From the NCBI GenBank assembly GCA_934255135.1, contig CAKQMV010000009.1, forward strand, positions 22,365-86,364: DNA of 64,000 nt. The letters run 5' to 3'. Of this stretch, positions 25,958 through 35,176 are shown piece after piece. The position numbers and the translations under genes are program-made. The DNA comes from an uncultured Clostridia bacterium. Lineage in GTDB: Bacteria > Bacillota > Clostridia > Peptostreptococcales > Anaerovoracaceae. Position 1 is the stretch's first letter. Each line of letters starts with the position of its first letter. The notes below the pieces were generated by a model. That model saw only the letters and a list, made by a program, of their open reading frames with translations. It searched no databases and had not been told where the DNA came from.

Positions 25958-26835
25958 TGGAAGCTTATATTGAATATCTTAGAAATAAAGAACGCAAGGC
26001 TGAGAATACAATCAAGGCCTACGAGAAGGATATAAGGGGCTTCAGAGATTTTCTAGAGAAGAGAAATGGAATGTCGCTTACGGAGTGTACGGGAAGCGAT
26101 GCTGCGGCATATCTAATGGAGCTAGGAAGAGAGAATAAATCAAAGGCGACGATTAACCGGAAGATTTCGTCCCTGCGTGCTTTCTATGACTTTAAGGTGA
26201 ATACGGGAGAGGTAGAGAATAATCCTTTTGACCGAATGAAGAGTCTTAAGCATGAGGCGAGGAAGATTGACTTTCTTGAGATTGATGAGGTTGAAAGGCT
26301 TCTCGAGCTTCCGGATGATTCTGTGAAGGGCCTTCGCGACAGAGCCATTATGGAATTCATGTACGGAACCGGAGCGAGGGTGACGGAGCTTATCAGGGTG
26401 AGATTTTCAGACCTTAATCTCAGGATGAGAATCGTGTCCCTTCGTGATGCTAACGATACGAGCAGAATTATTCCGCTTGGAAGCTATGCATACGAGGCGC
26501 TTAGGGCTTATATTGAGAATTCGTACATCAGCGTGACTGGCAGAGAGCCGGATGCGGACGACCCCGTGTTTATAAATATGAGAGGCGATGCCATCACAAG
26601 ACAGGGTGTGTGGAGAATTCTTAAGGATTATGCGGATATGATCGGAATTGGAGAGAGAATGACGCCGCAGATTCTGAGAGACAGCTTCGCAGTCCATATT
26701 CTTAGAAACGGTGGGGACCTTAAGACGATACAGGAACTTATGGGATTTGAGGATCTTACGGTTGGACTTGCGTATCTTTCGTGCATAGATATACATATTA
26801 AGGATGTGTTTAACAGAACTCATCCGAGAGCGTAA
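25957..26835 (+). CDS. XerD-like tyrosine recombinase with lost catalytic residues
   Basis: The 292-residue protein has the XerC/D layout: a SAM-like core-binding domain (residues 1-85) and a catalytic domain (100-292) ending THPRA as XerD does. Arg141 (GTGARVTEL), Arg241 and Tyr273 are kept. The first catalytic His is Gln238 (in TPQILRDSF), the second is Phe264 (LMGFEDL), and the lysine hairpin reads SLRDANDTSRIIP without the expected Lys. The position after nudF and before rplS is the normal xerD locus. It can probably still fold and bind DNA, but strand transfer is doubtful. It starts at GTG, coupled to nudF. Confidence 0.8.
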   Translation: MEAYIEYLRNKERKAENTIKAYEKDIRGFRDFLEKRNGMSLTECTGSDAAAYLMELGRENKSKATINRKISSLRAFYDFKVNTGEVENNPFDRMKSLKHEARKIDFLEIDEVERLLELPDDSVKGLRDRAIMEFMYGTGARVTELIRVRFSDLNLRMRIVSLRDANDTSRIIPLGSYAYEALRAYIENSYISVTGREPDADDPVFINMRGDAITRQGVWRILKDYADMIGIGERMTPQILRDSFAVHILRNGGDLKTIQELMGFEDLTVGLAYLSCIDIHIKDVFNRTHPRA

Positions 26836-26896
26836 TGACGGCACTTCTGGCGATACGATAAGAACAGAAAATCTTTAAATAAATGCAATAAAATGC

Positions 26897-26925
26897 TTGC
26901 ATTGGGTTGATCAGAATGGTATACT
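26897..26925 (+). promoter_or_regulatory. sigma-A promoter for rplS
   Basis: TTGCAT, 17 bases and TATACT lie 91 bases before the rplS start, leaving room for a leader. Confidence 0.8.
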
Positions 26926-26936
26926 TCAATAGTTAT

Positions 26937-27000
26937 TACGGACGGTCCTCTGGGGATATGCCACAGGACGCATACAGGAACCACGAACGTCTTTGAGGGG
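26937..27000 (+). promoter_or_regulatory. ribosomal protein L19 leader
   Basis: The leader folds with GTCCT-TGG (26945-26953) pairing CCA-AGGAC (26961-26969) around GGATATG. An outer GGACG/CGTCT helix encloses CATACAGGAACCACGAA. The position and the sequence resemble the L19 leader described for Bacillota, where L19 represses its own mRNA. The match is from memory and needs a covariance search. Confidence 0.55.
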
Positions 27001-27015
27001 AGGAGGAATAACATA

Positions 27016-27354
27016 ATGAACATTTTAGATCAGATCACAATGGATTACAAGAAGACTGACATTCCTGAGTTCAACGTCGGCGATACTCTTAAGGTTTACG
27101 TTAAGATCGTTGAGGGACAGAGAGAGAGAATTCAGCTTTTCGAAGGTTACGTTCTTAAGATGCAGCATGGTGGAATCAACCAGACTTTCACAGTTAGAAA
27201 GATTTCACAGGGCGTTGGCGTTGAGAAGACATTCCCAATGCACTCACCAAGAATCGACAAGATCGAAGTTGTTAAGCGTGGTAAGGTTAGAAGAGCTAAG
27301 CTTAACTACATGCGTGAGAGAACTGGTAAGGCTGCTAGAATCAAGAGCCTGTAA
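27016..27354 (+). CDS. rplS: 50S ribosomal protein L19
   Basis: This 112-residue protein sits at the 30S-50S interface. Its signature GDTLKVYVKIVEGQRERIQ and the end VRRAKLNYMRERTGKAARIK are diagnostic. Codon use is highly biased. It has its own promoter, leader and terminator, with a GAGGAGGAAT site before the ATG. It is followed by rbgA and rnhB, the conserved Bacillota order. Confidence 0.97.
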   Translation: MNILDQITMDYKKTDIPEFNVGDTLKVYVKIVEGQRERIQLFEGYVLKMQHGGINQTFTVRKISQGVGVEKTFPMHSPRIDKIEVVKRGKVRRAKLNYMRERTGKAARIKSL

Positions 27355-27372
27355 GAAGATTATACAGAAAAC

Positions 27373-27408
27373 GCATACCCGAAGCGATTGCCGACGGTAT
27401 GCTTTTTT
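27373..27408 (+). terminator. Rho-independent terminator after rplS
   Basis: GCATACC (27373-27379) pairs with GGTATGC (27396-27402) and is followed by six T. Confidence 0.8.
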
Positions 27409-27438
27409 CTTTAGCTATATAAATTAAAAGGAGGAGCA

Positions 27439-28287
27439 ATGGCACTCGAGCATATTAACTGGTATCCCGGTCATATGAAGAAGACCAGGGAGATGATAAA
27501 GGAAAATCTCAAGGCAGTAGACGTCGTTGTCGAGCTTGTTGACAGCCGTATTCCGATTTCAAGCAGAAATCCGATCGTAAACGAGCTTGTTGCGGGCAAG
27601 AGAAGAATCGTGGTACTTGCCAAGGCAGACCTCGCAGATGAAGCCTGCACTCGAAGATGGAAGGAATACTTCGAAGCTGAGGGTCACAGAACACTTGCCT
27701 TAAATCTTCAGACTGGCGATAATATCAAACTTCTGTACAAGGCGCTTGAGCAGGAACAGGCTGTAAGAGATGAAGTAAAGAGCATCAAGAGACCTCTAAG
27801 ACTTATGATTGTCGGCGTTCCTAACGTTGGTAAGTCTTCACTTATCAATCGTCTGACTGCCAAAAAGTCTGCAAGAACAGGCGACAGACCTGGCGTTACT
27901 ACAGGAAAGCAGTGGGTGACACTTCAGAACGGAATGCAGCTTCTCGACACACCGGGAATTCTCTGGCCTAAGTTTGAGGACAGACTTGTGGGACTTAACC
28001 TTGCATTCTGTGGCAGCATCAAGGACGATATCCTTGGCGTTGAAGATCTCGCATTCGAGCTTATCAAGGTTCTCGAGAAGGATTACCCGGACAAGCTGAT
28101 GGCAAGATACGGACTTGAGGAGCTTAGCGAGCAGACAATCGACAATATGGATGCGATTGCGCTTAAGAGGGGATTTATCATGTCTGGCAAAAGAATCGAT
28201 TACGAGAGAACAGGCCGTACCGTGCTCGACGAGTTCAGAGGCGGCAAGCTTGGAAGAATTTCTCTAGAGAAGGTATCAGATGACTAA
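27439..28287 (+). CDS. rbgA: ribosome biogenesis GTPase RbgA (YlqF)
   Basis: This 282-residue circularly permuted GTPase has its motifs in the order G4 (AKADLAD, near residue 60), G1 (GVPNVGKSSL, near 125) and G3 (LDTPGILWP, near 171). The N-terminus INWYPGHMKKTR is the family signature. RbgA completes late assembly of the 50S subunit. An AAAGGAGGAG site precedes the ATG. The last 8 bases (ATGACTAA) overlap the start of the RNase H gene. Confidence 0.94.
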   Translation: MALEHINWYPGHMKKTREMIKENLKAVDVVVELVDSRIPISSRNPIVNELVAGKRRIVVLAKADLADEACTRRWKEYFEAEGHRTLALNLQTGDNIKLLYKALEQEQAVRDEVKSIKRPLRLMIVGVPNVGKSSLINRLTAKKSARTGDRPGVTTGKQWVTLQNGMQLLDTPGILWPKFEDRLVGLNLAFCGSIKDDILGVEDLAFELIKVLEKDYPDKLMARYGLEELSEQTIDNMDAIALKRGFIMSGKRIDYERTGRTVLDEFRGGKLGRISLEKVSDD

Positions 28288-29524
28288 GCAGGAACGACTT
28301 GAGAAGGAGCTTAAAGAGCTTGAAGAGATGAGGGCGTACGAGGATGAGCTTCATGGTCAGGGCGTCAAGCTTATTGCGGGAATCGACGAGGTCGGAAGAG
28401 GTCCTCTTGCAGGACCTGTATATGCGGCATGCGTCATCCTTCCCGAAGGTTTTGACATTCCTGGAATCAAGGATTCTAAGAAGGTCTCTGAAAAAAAGAG
28501 AATCGCTCTCGACGAGATAATCCGTGAGAAAGCGGTTTCATTCGGAATCGGAATTGCAACTCCTTCTGAGATAGATGATATAAATATTCTCAATGCAACT
28601 AAGTGTGCGATGAAGCGAGCTTTTGATGATGCTGAAAGCAGGCTCGGAGATGGCAGAAAGATTGAGAGACTTCTTGTTGATGCGGTTGATCTGGATTTCG
28701 GTGTGCCTTGTGATGCGTTCATCAAGGGCGATGCAAAGATTTTAAGTATCGCTGCAGCATCAATTGTTGCGAAGGTTGCAAGAGATAGATATATGATAGA
28801 TATGGATGAGGTGTATCCGGGCTATGCTTTTGCAAGCAACAAGGGCTACGGAACCAAGGCTCATTACGAAGGACTTGCTGAGCTTGGAATGACACCAATT
28901 CACAGAAGAACTTTTATAAAGGAGAGTCAGGTGGCGAAGAAATTCTATGCCGTAAGAAAGGGTAGAAACCCTGGAATATACACAAGCTGGGACGAGTGCA
29001 AGGCTCTTGTGACGGGTTTTCCTGGGGCAGAATATAAGGGTTTTGGCACGAGAGAAGAGGCAGAGAGCTTCATGGGAATGGGCACATCGGCAGCTGGGGC
29101 TGAAGCTAACACTACGGCTGCTAAGGCTTATGTCGACGGAAGCTACGACAAGACAACTCACAGATACGCTGCTGGCGGAGTGATTCTCTACAAGGGCGAA
29201 GAACATGAGTTTGCAAAGGCTTTCGAGGGCGAGTGCGCAGATCTTCGAAATGTTGCAGGAGAAATTATGGGATCTAGAATGGCAATCGAGTATTGTCTTG
29301 AGAATGGAATCGATGAGCTTATAATCTACCACGACTATGCGGGAATCGGCATGTGGGGAGATGACCAGTGGAAGGCGAACCTCGACATGACCAGAGAATA
29401 CAAAGCTTTTGTCCGTGAGGCGAGAGAGAAGATGAAGATAAGCTTCGTCAAGGTCAAAGCTCATACGGGCGATAAGTACAACGAGGCGGCGGACAGACTG
29501 GCGAAGAGCGCGTTGGGATTATAA
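28280..29524 (+). CDS. rnhB: RNase HII fused to a hybrid-binding domain and RNase HI
   Basis: The 414-residue protein joins three modules in one open frame. Residues 1-218 are RNase HII, with GIDEVGRGPLAGPVYA (Asp36, Glu37), LLVDAVDLDFG, and KILSIAAASIVAKVARDR. Residues 219-265 are a caulimovirus-viroplasmin type hybrid-binding domain (KKFYAVRKGRNPGIYTSWDE). Residues 280-414 are an RNase HI domain with its acidic tetrad in AYVDGSYD, VAGEIMG, IYHDYAGI and EAADRLAK. All catalytic residues look intact in both halves. The product could remove both single ribonucleotides and long RNA-DNA hybrids. It overlaps rbgA by 8 bases, as rnhB does in Bacillus order. Confidence 0.93.
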   Translation: MTKQERLEKELKELEEMRAYEDELHGQGVKLIAGIDEVGRGPLAGPVYAACVILPEGFDIPGIKDSKKVSEKKRIALDEIIREKAVSFGIGIATPSEIDDINILNATKCAMKRAFDDAESRLGDGRKIERLLVDAVDLDFGVPCDAFIKGDAKILSIAAASIVAKVARDRYMIDMDEVYPGYAFASNKGYGTKAHYEGLAELGMTPIHRRTFIKESQVAKKFYAVRKGRNPGIYTSWDECKALVTGFPGAEYKGFGTREEAESFMGMGTSAAGAEANTTAAKAYVDGSYDKTTHRYAAGGVILYKGEEHEFAKAFEGECADLRNVAGEIMGSRMAIEYCLENGIDELIIYHDYAGIGMWGDDQWKANLDMTREYKAFVREAREKMKISFVKVKAHTGDKYNEAADRLAKSALGL

Positions 29525-29542
29525 GTTTTTTTGTGTTATAAT
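29513..29542 (+). promoter_or_regulatory. possible promoter for folD
   Basis: TTGGGA, 18 bases and TATAAT overlap the end of the RNase H gene, 40 bases before folD. Confidence 0.55.
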
Positions 29543-29582
29543 AATACGATTGAACTCTATATCTGTGTAGGAGGTAAGATTT

Positions 29583-30452
29583 ATGTTTACACTGCTTAAG
29601 GGCAAGCCAGTTAAGGATGAGATAGTAGACTATATCACGACGACAGTCGATGAGCTTAAGAGCAATGGCATTGAGCCTAAGCTTGCGGTTCTGAGAGCCG
29701 GCGATGATTCTGGTCAGATTTATTATGAGGGCTCTATTCTCAAGAATGCTGAGAAGTACGGAATTGCTGCGAAGGCGGTCGATTATTCGGCTGACGTAAC
29801 TCAGGAGGAGCTCGAGGCTGCACTTAACGAGCTTAATTGTGACGATAATATTCACGGTATTATCATGCTCACTCCATTCCCTAAGCATATTGATTCTGAT
29901 AGACTGAATTCTATGCTCGACCCTAAGAAGGACATTGATGCGATTACTGATATGTCGATCGCAGGGCTTTTCTCGGGAAGAGGAGATTCATTCTATGCAT
30001 GTACTGCAGAGGCATGCATGGAGATTGCAAGGCATTATGTGCCTGAACTTAAGGGTAAGAAGGTTACAGTTCTCGGACGAAGCCTTACTGTCGGAAAGCC
30101 TCTTGCAATCATGATGCTGAATTCTCATGCAACTGTAACAATCTGTCATTCAAGAACTCCTAAGGAGGATCAGATTGCAGCGTGCAGAAATGCTGATATT
30201 GTTGTGCTTGCTACAGGTCAGACTGAAAGCTACGGTTCTGAGTACTTCAGAGATGGTCACATCGTTCTTGACGTTGGTACAGGAACAGGCCGTAAGGGTA
30301 CAATTGCCGGAGACCTTGACATTGAAGATATAGAGGACAAAGGTGAAGTAACAGAGCTTTCCTACACACCTGTTCCAGGTGGCGTAGGAGTAGTTACAAC
30401 AACACTTCTTATGAGAAACGTTGTCAACTCTGCAAAGAGAAATTTAAAGTAG
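29583..30452 (+). CDS. folD: methylenetetrahydrofolate dehydrogenase / cyclohydrolase
   Basis: This 289-residue bifunctional enzyme interconverts 5,10-methylene-, methenyl- and 10-formyl-THF. The conserved segments are GQIYYEGSILKNAEKYGI with the catalytic lysine, VLGRSLTVGKPLAIMMLNSH near residue 160, and TPVPGGVGVVTTTLLMRNV near the end. An AGGAGGTAAG site precedes the ATG. It opens a group with folC and glyA that handles folate one-carbon units. Confidence 0.95.
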   Translation: MFTLLKGKPVKDEIVDYITTTVDELKSNGIEPKLAVLRAGDDSGQIYYEGSILKNAEKYGIAAKAVDYSADVTQEELEAALNELNCDDNIHGIIMLTPFPKHIDSDRLNSMLDPKKDIDAITDMSIAGLFSGRGDSFYACTAEACMEIARHYVPELKGKKVTVLGRSLTVGKPLAIMMLNSHATVTICHSRTPKEDQIAACRNADIVVLATGQTESYGSEYFRDGHIVLDVGTGTGRKGTIAGDLDIEDIEDKGEVTELSYTPVPGGVGVVTTTLLMRNVVNSAKRNLK

Positions 30453-30471
30453 AGATTGGAGAAACAGACTG

Positions 30472-31152
30472 ATGGTATATAAGTATTATTCGGCTGACCG
30501 AGTCAGGGAGAAGATGCCTAGATATAAGGGTACTGACGAGGAGCTTCAGATGCAGCTGGATAAAATCGATCTTCTTTACAGCTCGGCCGTGAGAGAGCTT
30601 GAGACCAAGCTTCAGATTCTGTCTGATGATTTCGGGAAGAAGAATTCATACACACCTATCCATCATGTAACCAAGCGAGTCAAGACGCTTGAAAGCATAA
30701 TAGATAAGGCGGAGCGATACGGGATTGAAGATCCTATTAACAATCTTGACACCGTAATGAAGCAGGTGCTTGATATTGCGGGCGTGCGAGTCGTCACTAA
30801 CTATGAAGAGGATATCTATACGATGTCCGATATTTTGCTTAAGCAGAACGATATTGAACTCATACGAGTCAAGGATTACTGCAAGAGTCCTAAGGAGAGC
30901 GGCTACAGAAGCCTTCACGTTGTCGTATCAATTCCGGTTTATCTTGTTAATACTGTTGAGATGGTGCCGGTTGAGATTCAGTTCAGAAGTATTGCTATGG
31001 ATACATGGGCGAGCTTAGAGCATGAGCTGAGATATAAGAACAAGGGTGAGCTTTCAGAGGATATCAAGGAACAGCTTAAGGACTGTGCATCAAGACTTCA
31101 TGAGGTTGACAGAAAGATGAGTGCTATCAGACACGAGGTATTAGGTGACTGA
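30472..31152 (+). CDS. relQ: small alarmone synthetase, RelQ/YjbM type (GTP pyrophosphokinase)
   Basis: This 226-residue stand-alone RelA/SpoT synthetase makes (p)ppGpp. The motifs DIAGVRVVTNYEEDI and RVKDYCKSPKESGYRSLHVV carry the synthetase active site, and PVEIQFRSIAMDTWASLEHE follows. There is no hydrolase, TGS or ACT domain. The N-terminal helix and the C-terminal helices fit RelQ rather than RelP. It starts 19 bases after folD and precedes valS by 32 bases, so it is likely co-transcribed. Confidence 0.9.
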   Translation: MVYKYYSADRVREKMPRYKGTDEELQMQLDKIDLLYSSAVRELETKLQILSDDFGKKNSYTPIHHVTKRVKTLESIIDKAERYGIEDPINNLDTVMKQVLDIAGVRVVTNYEEDIYTMSDILLKQNDIELIRVKDYCKSPKESGYRSLHVVVSIPVYLVNTVEMVPVEIQFRSIAMDTWASLEHELRYKNKGELSEDIKEQLKDCASRLHEVDRKMSAIRHEVLGD

Positions 31153-31184
31153 TAATAAATATATTTAATTATTAGGAGAGAACA

Positions 31185-33863
31185 GTGAACAAAGAACTTG
31201 CAAAGACATATAACCCGAAGGAATTCGAGGATAGAATTTATGAGATGTGGGAAGAGAAGGGCGCATTTAACGCTGAGGTTGATGAGAACAAGAAACCTTT
31301 CACAATCGTAATGCCACCTCCAAACATTACAGGACAGCTCCACATGGGACACGCACTTGACCAGACACTCCAGGATGTTCTTACAAGATGGAGAAGAATG
31401 CAGGGCTACAGTGCACTATGGCTTCCAGGTAGTGACCACGCATCAATCGCTACAGAGGTTAAGGTAGTAGAGAAGCTTAAGAAGGAAACAGGCAAGGACA
31501 AGCACGATATGTCTCGTGAAGAGTTCCTTGAGCATGCATGGGCATGGAAGAAAGAGTACGGCGGAAGAATTACTAAGCAGTGCCGTAAGCTCGGAGACTC
31601 ATGCGACTGGAGAAGAGAGCGTTTCACAATGGATGAGGGTTGTAACAAGGCTGTTACAGAGTTCTTCATCAGACTGTATGAGAAGGGTGATATCTACAGA
31701 GGTAACAGAATTATCAACTGGTGCCCAAGCTGCGAGACAACTCTTTCTGATGCAGAGGTAGATCACGAGGATCTAAACGGAAAGTACTGGTATTTCTACT
31801 ATCCTGCAGCAGATGGGTCAGAGGGTATCACAATCGCAACATCACGTCCTGAGACAATGTTCGGTGATACTGCAATCGCAGTAAGTGAGGATGATCCAAG
31901 ATATCAGCACCTTATCGGCAAGAACGTTATCCTTCCAATCGTTGGAAGAGAGATTCCAGTAATCACAGATGAGCACGCTGACCCTGAGAAGGGAACAGGA
32001 GCTGTAAAGATTACTCCGTCACATGACCCTAACGACTTTGAGGTTGGCGAGAGACATAACCTTGAGAGAATCTGCTGTATCGACAAGACTGCACACATGA
32101 ACGAGGTTGCAGGCAAGTATGCCGGCATGGATCGTTATGAGTGCCGTAAGCTCTGGGTTGAGGAGCTCGACAAGGCAGGATACCTCGTTAAGATTGAGGA
32201 TCAGGTTATTCCAGCAGGTAAGTGCTACAGATGTCACACTGTAATCGAGCCAATGATTTCAGACCAGTGGTTCGTAGCTATGAAGGATCTTGCTAAGCCT
32301 GCAATCGAGGCTGCAACATCAGGTGAGCTCGTTCACGTTCCTGCAAGATTTGAGAAGATTTACCTTAACTGGCTTAACGACATCAGAGACTGGTGTATCT
32401 CAAGACAGCTCTGGTGGGGACACAGAATCCCTGCATACTACTGCGACGAGTGCGGCGAGGTAGTTGTTGCAAGAGAGATGCCAGGAGTATGTCCTAAGTG
32501 CGGATGCACTCACTTCACACAGGATGAGGACGTGCTTGATACATGGTTCAGTTCAGCACTCTGGCCTTTCTCAACACTCGGATGGCCTGAGAAGACTCCT
32601 GAGCTTGACTATTTCTACCCTAACTCAGTAATGGTTACAGGTTACGATATCCTGTTCTTCTGGGTTATCAGAATGGTATTCAGTTCATGCGAGACAATGG
32701 GAGAGATTCCATTCAAGCATGTATTCCTTCACGGACTTGTAAGAGATGAGCAGGGTCGTAAGATGTCAAAGTCACTCGGTAACGGTATCGATCCGCTCGA
32801 GGTTATCGATGAGGTTGGAGCAGATGCTCTGAGATTCATGCTATGCACAGGTATTTCACCTGGTAACGATATGAGATTTATTAGAGGAAAGCTTGAGAAC
32901 GCAAGAAACTTTGCTAACAAGCTCTGGAACGCTTCAAGATTTACTATGATGAACCTTGTTGATGAGAATGGAAGCTTCCTTGAGATGGCAGATGCAGATT
33001 CAGCTGTTCTAAGAGATGAGGACAAGTGGATTATCTCAAGAGTTAACGATGCTGCTAAGGACATTACTGAGTCACTTGAGAAGTTCGAGCTCGGACTTGC
33101 AGGACAGAAGGTATATGATCTTATCTGGGATGAGTTCTGTGACTGGTACATCGAGCTTGTTAAGAGAAGACTTTGGAGCGATGACGAAGAGGATAAGAAG
33201 ACAGCAAGATATGTTCTTGTTAAGGTTCTAAGAGATCAGCTCAAGCTTCTCCACCCATTCATGCCATTCATCACAGAGGAAATCTGGGGAGCACTTCCAG
33301 AGGTTGCTGCTACAGAGGACAATCCAAGCAGCCTTCTCATCAGATCAGAGTGGCCTGTATATGATGAGGCTATGGATTATGCTGATGCAGTATTCAGAAT
33401 CAACACTGCAATGGATGTAATCAAGGCAGTAAGAAACATCAGAGCTGAGGCTGACGCTGCACCAAGCAGAAAGCTTAACCTGATTGTAAGAACTGACAGC
33501 CATAAGGATGTTATTGCTCAGATTGAAGAATACATTCAGGCAATCGCTAACGTTGTTTCAATCACAGTAACAGATTCTGAGGGTGCTGCACCTGACGATG
33601 TAATGTCAGCAGTAATCGATGGAGCTGAGATTCTAGTTCCACTCGATGAGCTTGTAGACATCGCAGCTGAGATTGAAAGACTCGAGAAGGAGAAGAAGAA
33701 GCTCGAGGGTGAAGTTACAAGAGTAGAGAAGAAGCTCGCTAATCAGGGCTTCGTAGCGAAGGCTCCTGCTGCCGTAGTCGAGGAAGAGAAGGCTAAGGGC
33801 GAGAAGTACCGCGAGATGCTTGAAACAGTAACAGCTAGACTTGAGTCACTTAAGTCAAGATAA
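31185..33863 (+). CDS. valS: valyl-tRNA synthetase
   Basis: This 892-residue class Ia synthetase has the HIGH-type motif PPNITGQLHMGHAL near residue 46 and KMSKSLGNGIDPLEV near 526. Editing-domain sequence (TSRPETMFGDTAIAV) lies near 222, and a C-terminal coiled coil (EIERLEKEKKKLEGEVTRVE) near 830. Translation starts at GTG 31185, with AGGAGAG 8 bases before. No T-box is visible in the 32-base gap, unlike many clostridial valS genes. Confidence 0.97.
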   Translation: MNKELAKTYNPKEFEDRIYEMWEEKGAFNAEVDENKKPFTIVMPPPNITGQLHMGHALDQTLQDVLTRWRRMQGYSALWLPGSDHASIATEVKVVEKLKKETGKDKHDMSREEFLEHAWAWKKEYGGRITKQCRKLGDSCDWRRERFTMDEGCNKAVTEFFIRLYEKGDIYRGNRIINWCPSCETTLSDAEVDHEDLNGKYWYFYYPAADGSEGITIATSRPETMFGDTAIAVSEDDPRYQHLIGKNVILPIVGREIPVITDEHADPEKGTGAVKITPSHDPNDFEVGERHNLERICCIDKTAHMNEVAGKYAGMDRYECRKLWVEELDKAGYLVKIEDQVIPAGKCYRCHTVIEPMISDQWFVAMKDLAKPAIEAATSGELVHVPARFEKIYLNWLNDIRDWCISRQLWWGHRIPAYYCDECGEVVVAREMPGVCPKCGCTHFTQDEDVLDTWFSSALWPFSTLGWPEKTPELDYFYPNSVMVTGYDILFFWVIRMVFSSCETMGEIPFKHVFLHGLVRDEQGRKMSKSLGNGIDPLEVIDEVGADALRFMLCTGISPGNDMRFIRGKLENARNFANKLWNASRFTMMNLVDENGSFLEMADADSAVLRDEDKWIISRVNDAAKDITESLEKFELGLAGQKVYDLIWDEFCDWYIELVKRRLWSDDEEDKKTARYVLVKVLRDQLKLLHPFMPFITEEIWGALPEVAATEDNPSSLLIRSEWPVYDEAMDYADAVFRINTAMDVIKAVRNIRAEADAAPSRKLNLIVRTDSHKDVIAQIEEYIQAIANVVSITVTDSEGAAPDDVMSAVIDGAEILVPLDELVDIAAEIERLEKEKKKLEGEVTRVEKKLANQGFVAKAPAAVVEEEKAKGEKYREMLETVTARLESLKSR

Positions 33864-33872
33864 ATTCAAGAT

Positions 33873-35174
33873 ATGAATGTAATAGACAGAATATTTGAAG
33901 TAAATAGCAAGAAGGGAGCCCCTGGTCTATCAAGGATCAGGAGGCTCCTTATGCTTATGGGAAATCCTGAAGAGAAATTCAGGATAATACATGTTGCGGG
34001 AACTAATGGCAAGGGTTCAACATCGCACTATTTGAGGTCAATCCTTGTTCAGGCCGGATATAAGACAGGAATGTTCACGTCACCGCATATCAATACATAC
34101 AACGAGAGAATCCAGGTGAACTATGACAATATAAGCGACGCTGATTTCGAAAGAATCGCAGATTATGTCATGAGCTTCAAGGATCAGCTTGCAGAAGAAG
34201 GCTACGGCTATCCATCACTCTTTGAGATTCTTAACGTTATGGCGTATCAGTATTTTGCAGAGCAGAAGATTGATTACATGATATCCGAGGTCGGAATCGG
34301 AGGTCGTAATGACTGTACGAATGCAATACCGACACCTGCAGTGACATTGATTACGCAGATCGGACTCGATCATACTGAGATACTCGGAGACACTATCGAG
34401 GAAGTCGCCTGCCAAAAGGCCGGAATCATCAAGTCGAATGTTCCCGTAATCACATCGTCATGGGAGAGTGAGGTCGAGGCTGTAATACGGGAGGAAGCGG
34501 AGGAGAAGAACGCTCCTTTTGCCAGTGTAAATGACTGCAGATACACAATCTCGGATAAGTATGAGATTTCGGATGAGGGATGTACTCAGAGCTTTGATCT
34601 GGCCTGTGATGGAATTGAATATAAGAATATCAGAATCTCTATGCTTGGAGAGCATCAGGTCAGAAATGCGATTGCAGCAATACTTGCAATCAGAGCGAGT
34701 GGTATTGCTGTGACTGAAGATGAGCTTAGAGCTGGCCTTGTGAAGGCTGTAAATCCTGGTCGATTTGAGGTTCTTGGCACGAAACCTTATTTCGTAATTG
34801 ACGGTGCACATAACATGAACGGACTTAAGGCATCTATAGAAGCTTTCAATGATGTTTTTGGAAATGCGAACAATAAAAAAACATTAGTTTTGTTTGGATG
34901 CTTTAAAGATAAAGACTTTCGTGGTATGATAGATATGTTGGGTACTGAATTCAGTAGCTGCAGTTTTATTGCAACAATGCCGGAGGGCGGCAGAGCTCTG
35001 AATTCGGATATGATCAAATCGATACTTGAGAGCGAGGGTCTAGAATGCAGAAACATTCCTGAGCCTTCAGAGGCTTACAAGGCCGCGATAGACGGCGATT
35101 ACGATATAATATATGTCCTCGGCTCGATATATCTAATCAGCGAAATTCGCAACATGAAACGAAAGGAATTGTAA
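33873..35174 (+). CDS. folC: folylpolyglutamate synthase / dihydrofolate synthase
   Basis: This 433-residue Mur-ligase-type enzyme adds glutamates to folates. The P-loop AGTNGKGSTSHYLRSIL is near residue 43. EVGIGGRNDCTNAI near 140 and the end-domain DGAHNMNGLKASIEAF near 310 are diagnostic. The ATG lies 9 bases after valS, with a poor ribosome binding site (AAGATATG), so it may depend on valS translation. glyA follows after 2 bases. Confidence 0.93.
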   Translation: MNVIDRIFEVNSKKGAPGLSRIRRLLMLMGNPEEKFRIIHVAGTNGKGSTSHYLRSILVQAGYKTGMFTSPHINTYNERIQVNYDNISDADFERIADYVMSFKDQLAEEGYGYPSLFEILNVMAYQYFAEQKIDYMISEVGIGGRNDCTNAIPTPAVTLITQIGLDHTEILGDTIEEVACQKAGIIKSNVPVITSSWESEVEAVIREEAEEKNAPFASVNDCRYTISDKYEISDEGCTQSFDLACDGIEYKNIRISMLGEHQVRNAIAAILAIRASGIAVTEDELRAGLVKAVNPGRFEVLGTKPYFVIDGAHNMNGLKASIEAFNDVFGNANNKKTLVLFGCFKDKDFRGMIDMLGTEFSSCSFIATMPEGGRALNSDMIKSILESEGLECRNIPEPSEAYKAAIDGDYDIIYVLGSIYLISEIRNMKRKEL

Positions 35175-35176
35175 CT

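Noticed and set aside
28760..29464. Long open frame on the minus strand inside the RNase H fusion
   Set aside because: It is antisense to well-conserved RNase H motifs and its product is low-complexity in character.
31153..31184. T-box leader for valS
   Set aside because: Only 32 bases separate the genes and no T-box core is present.
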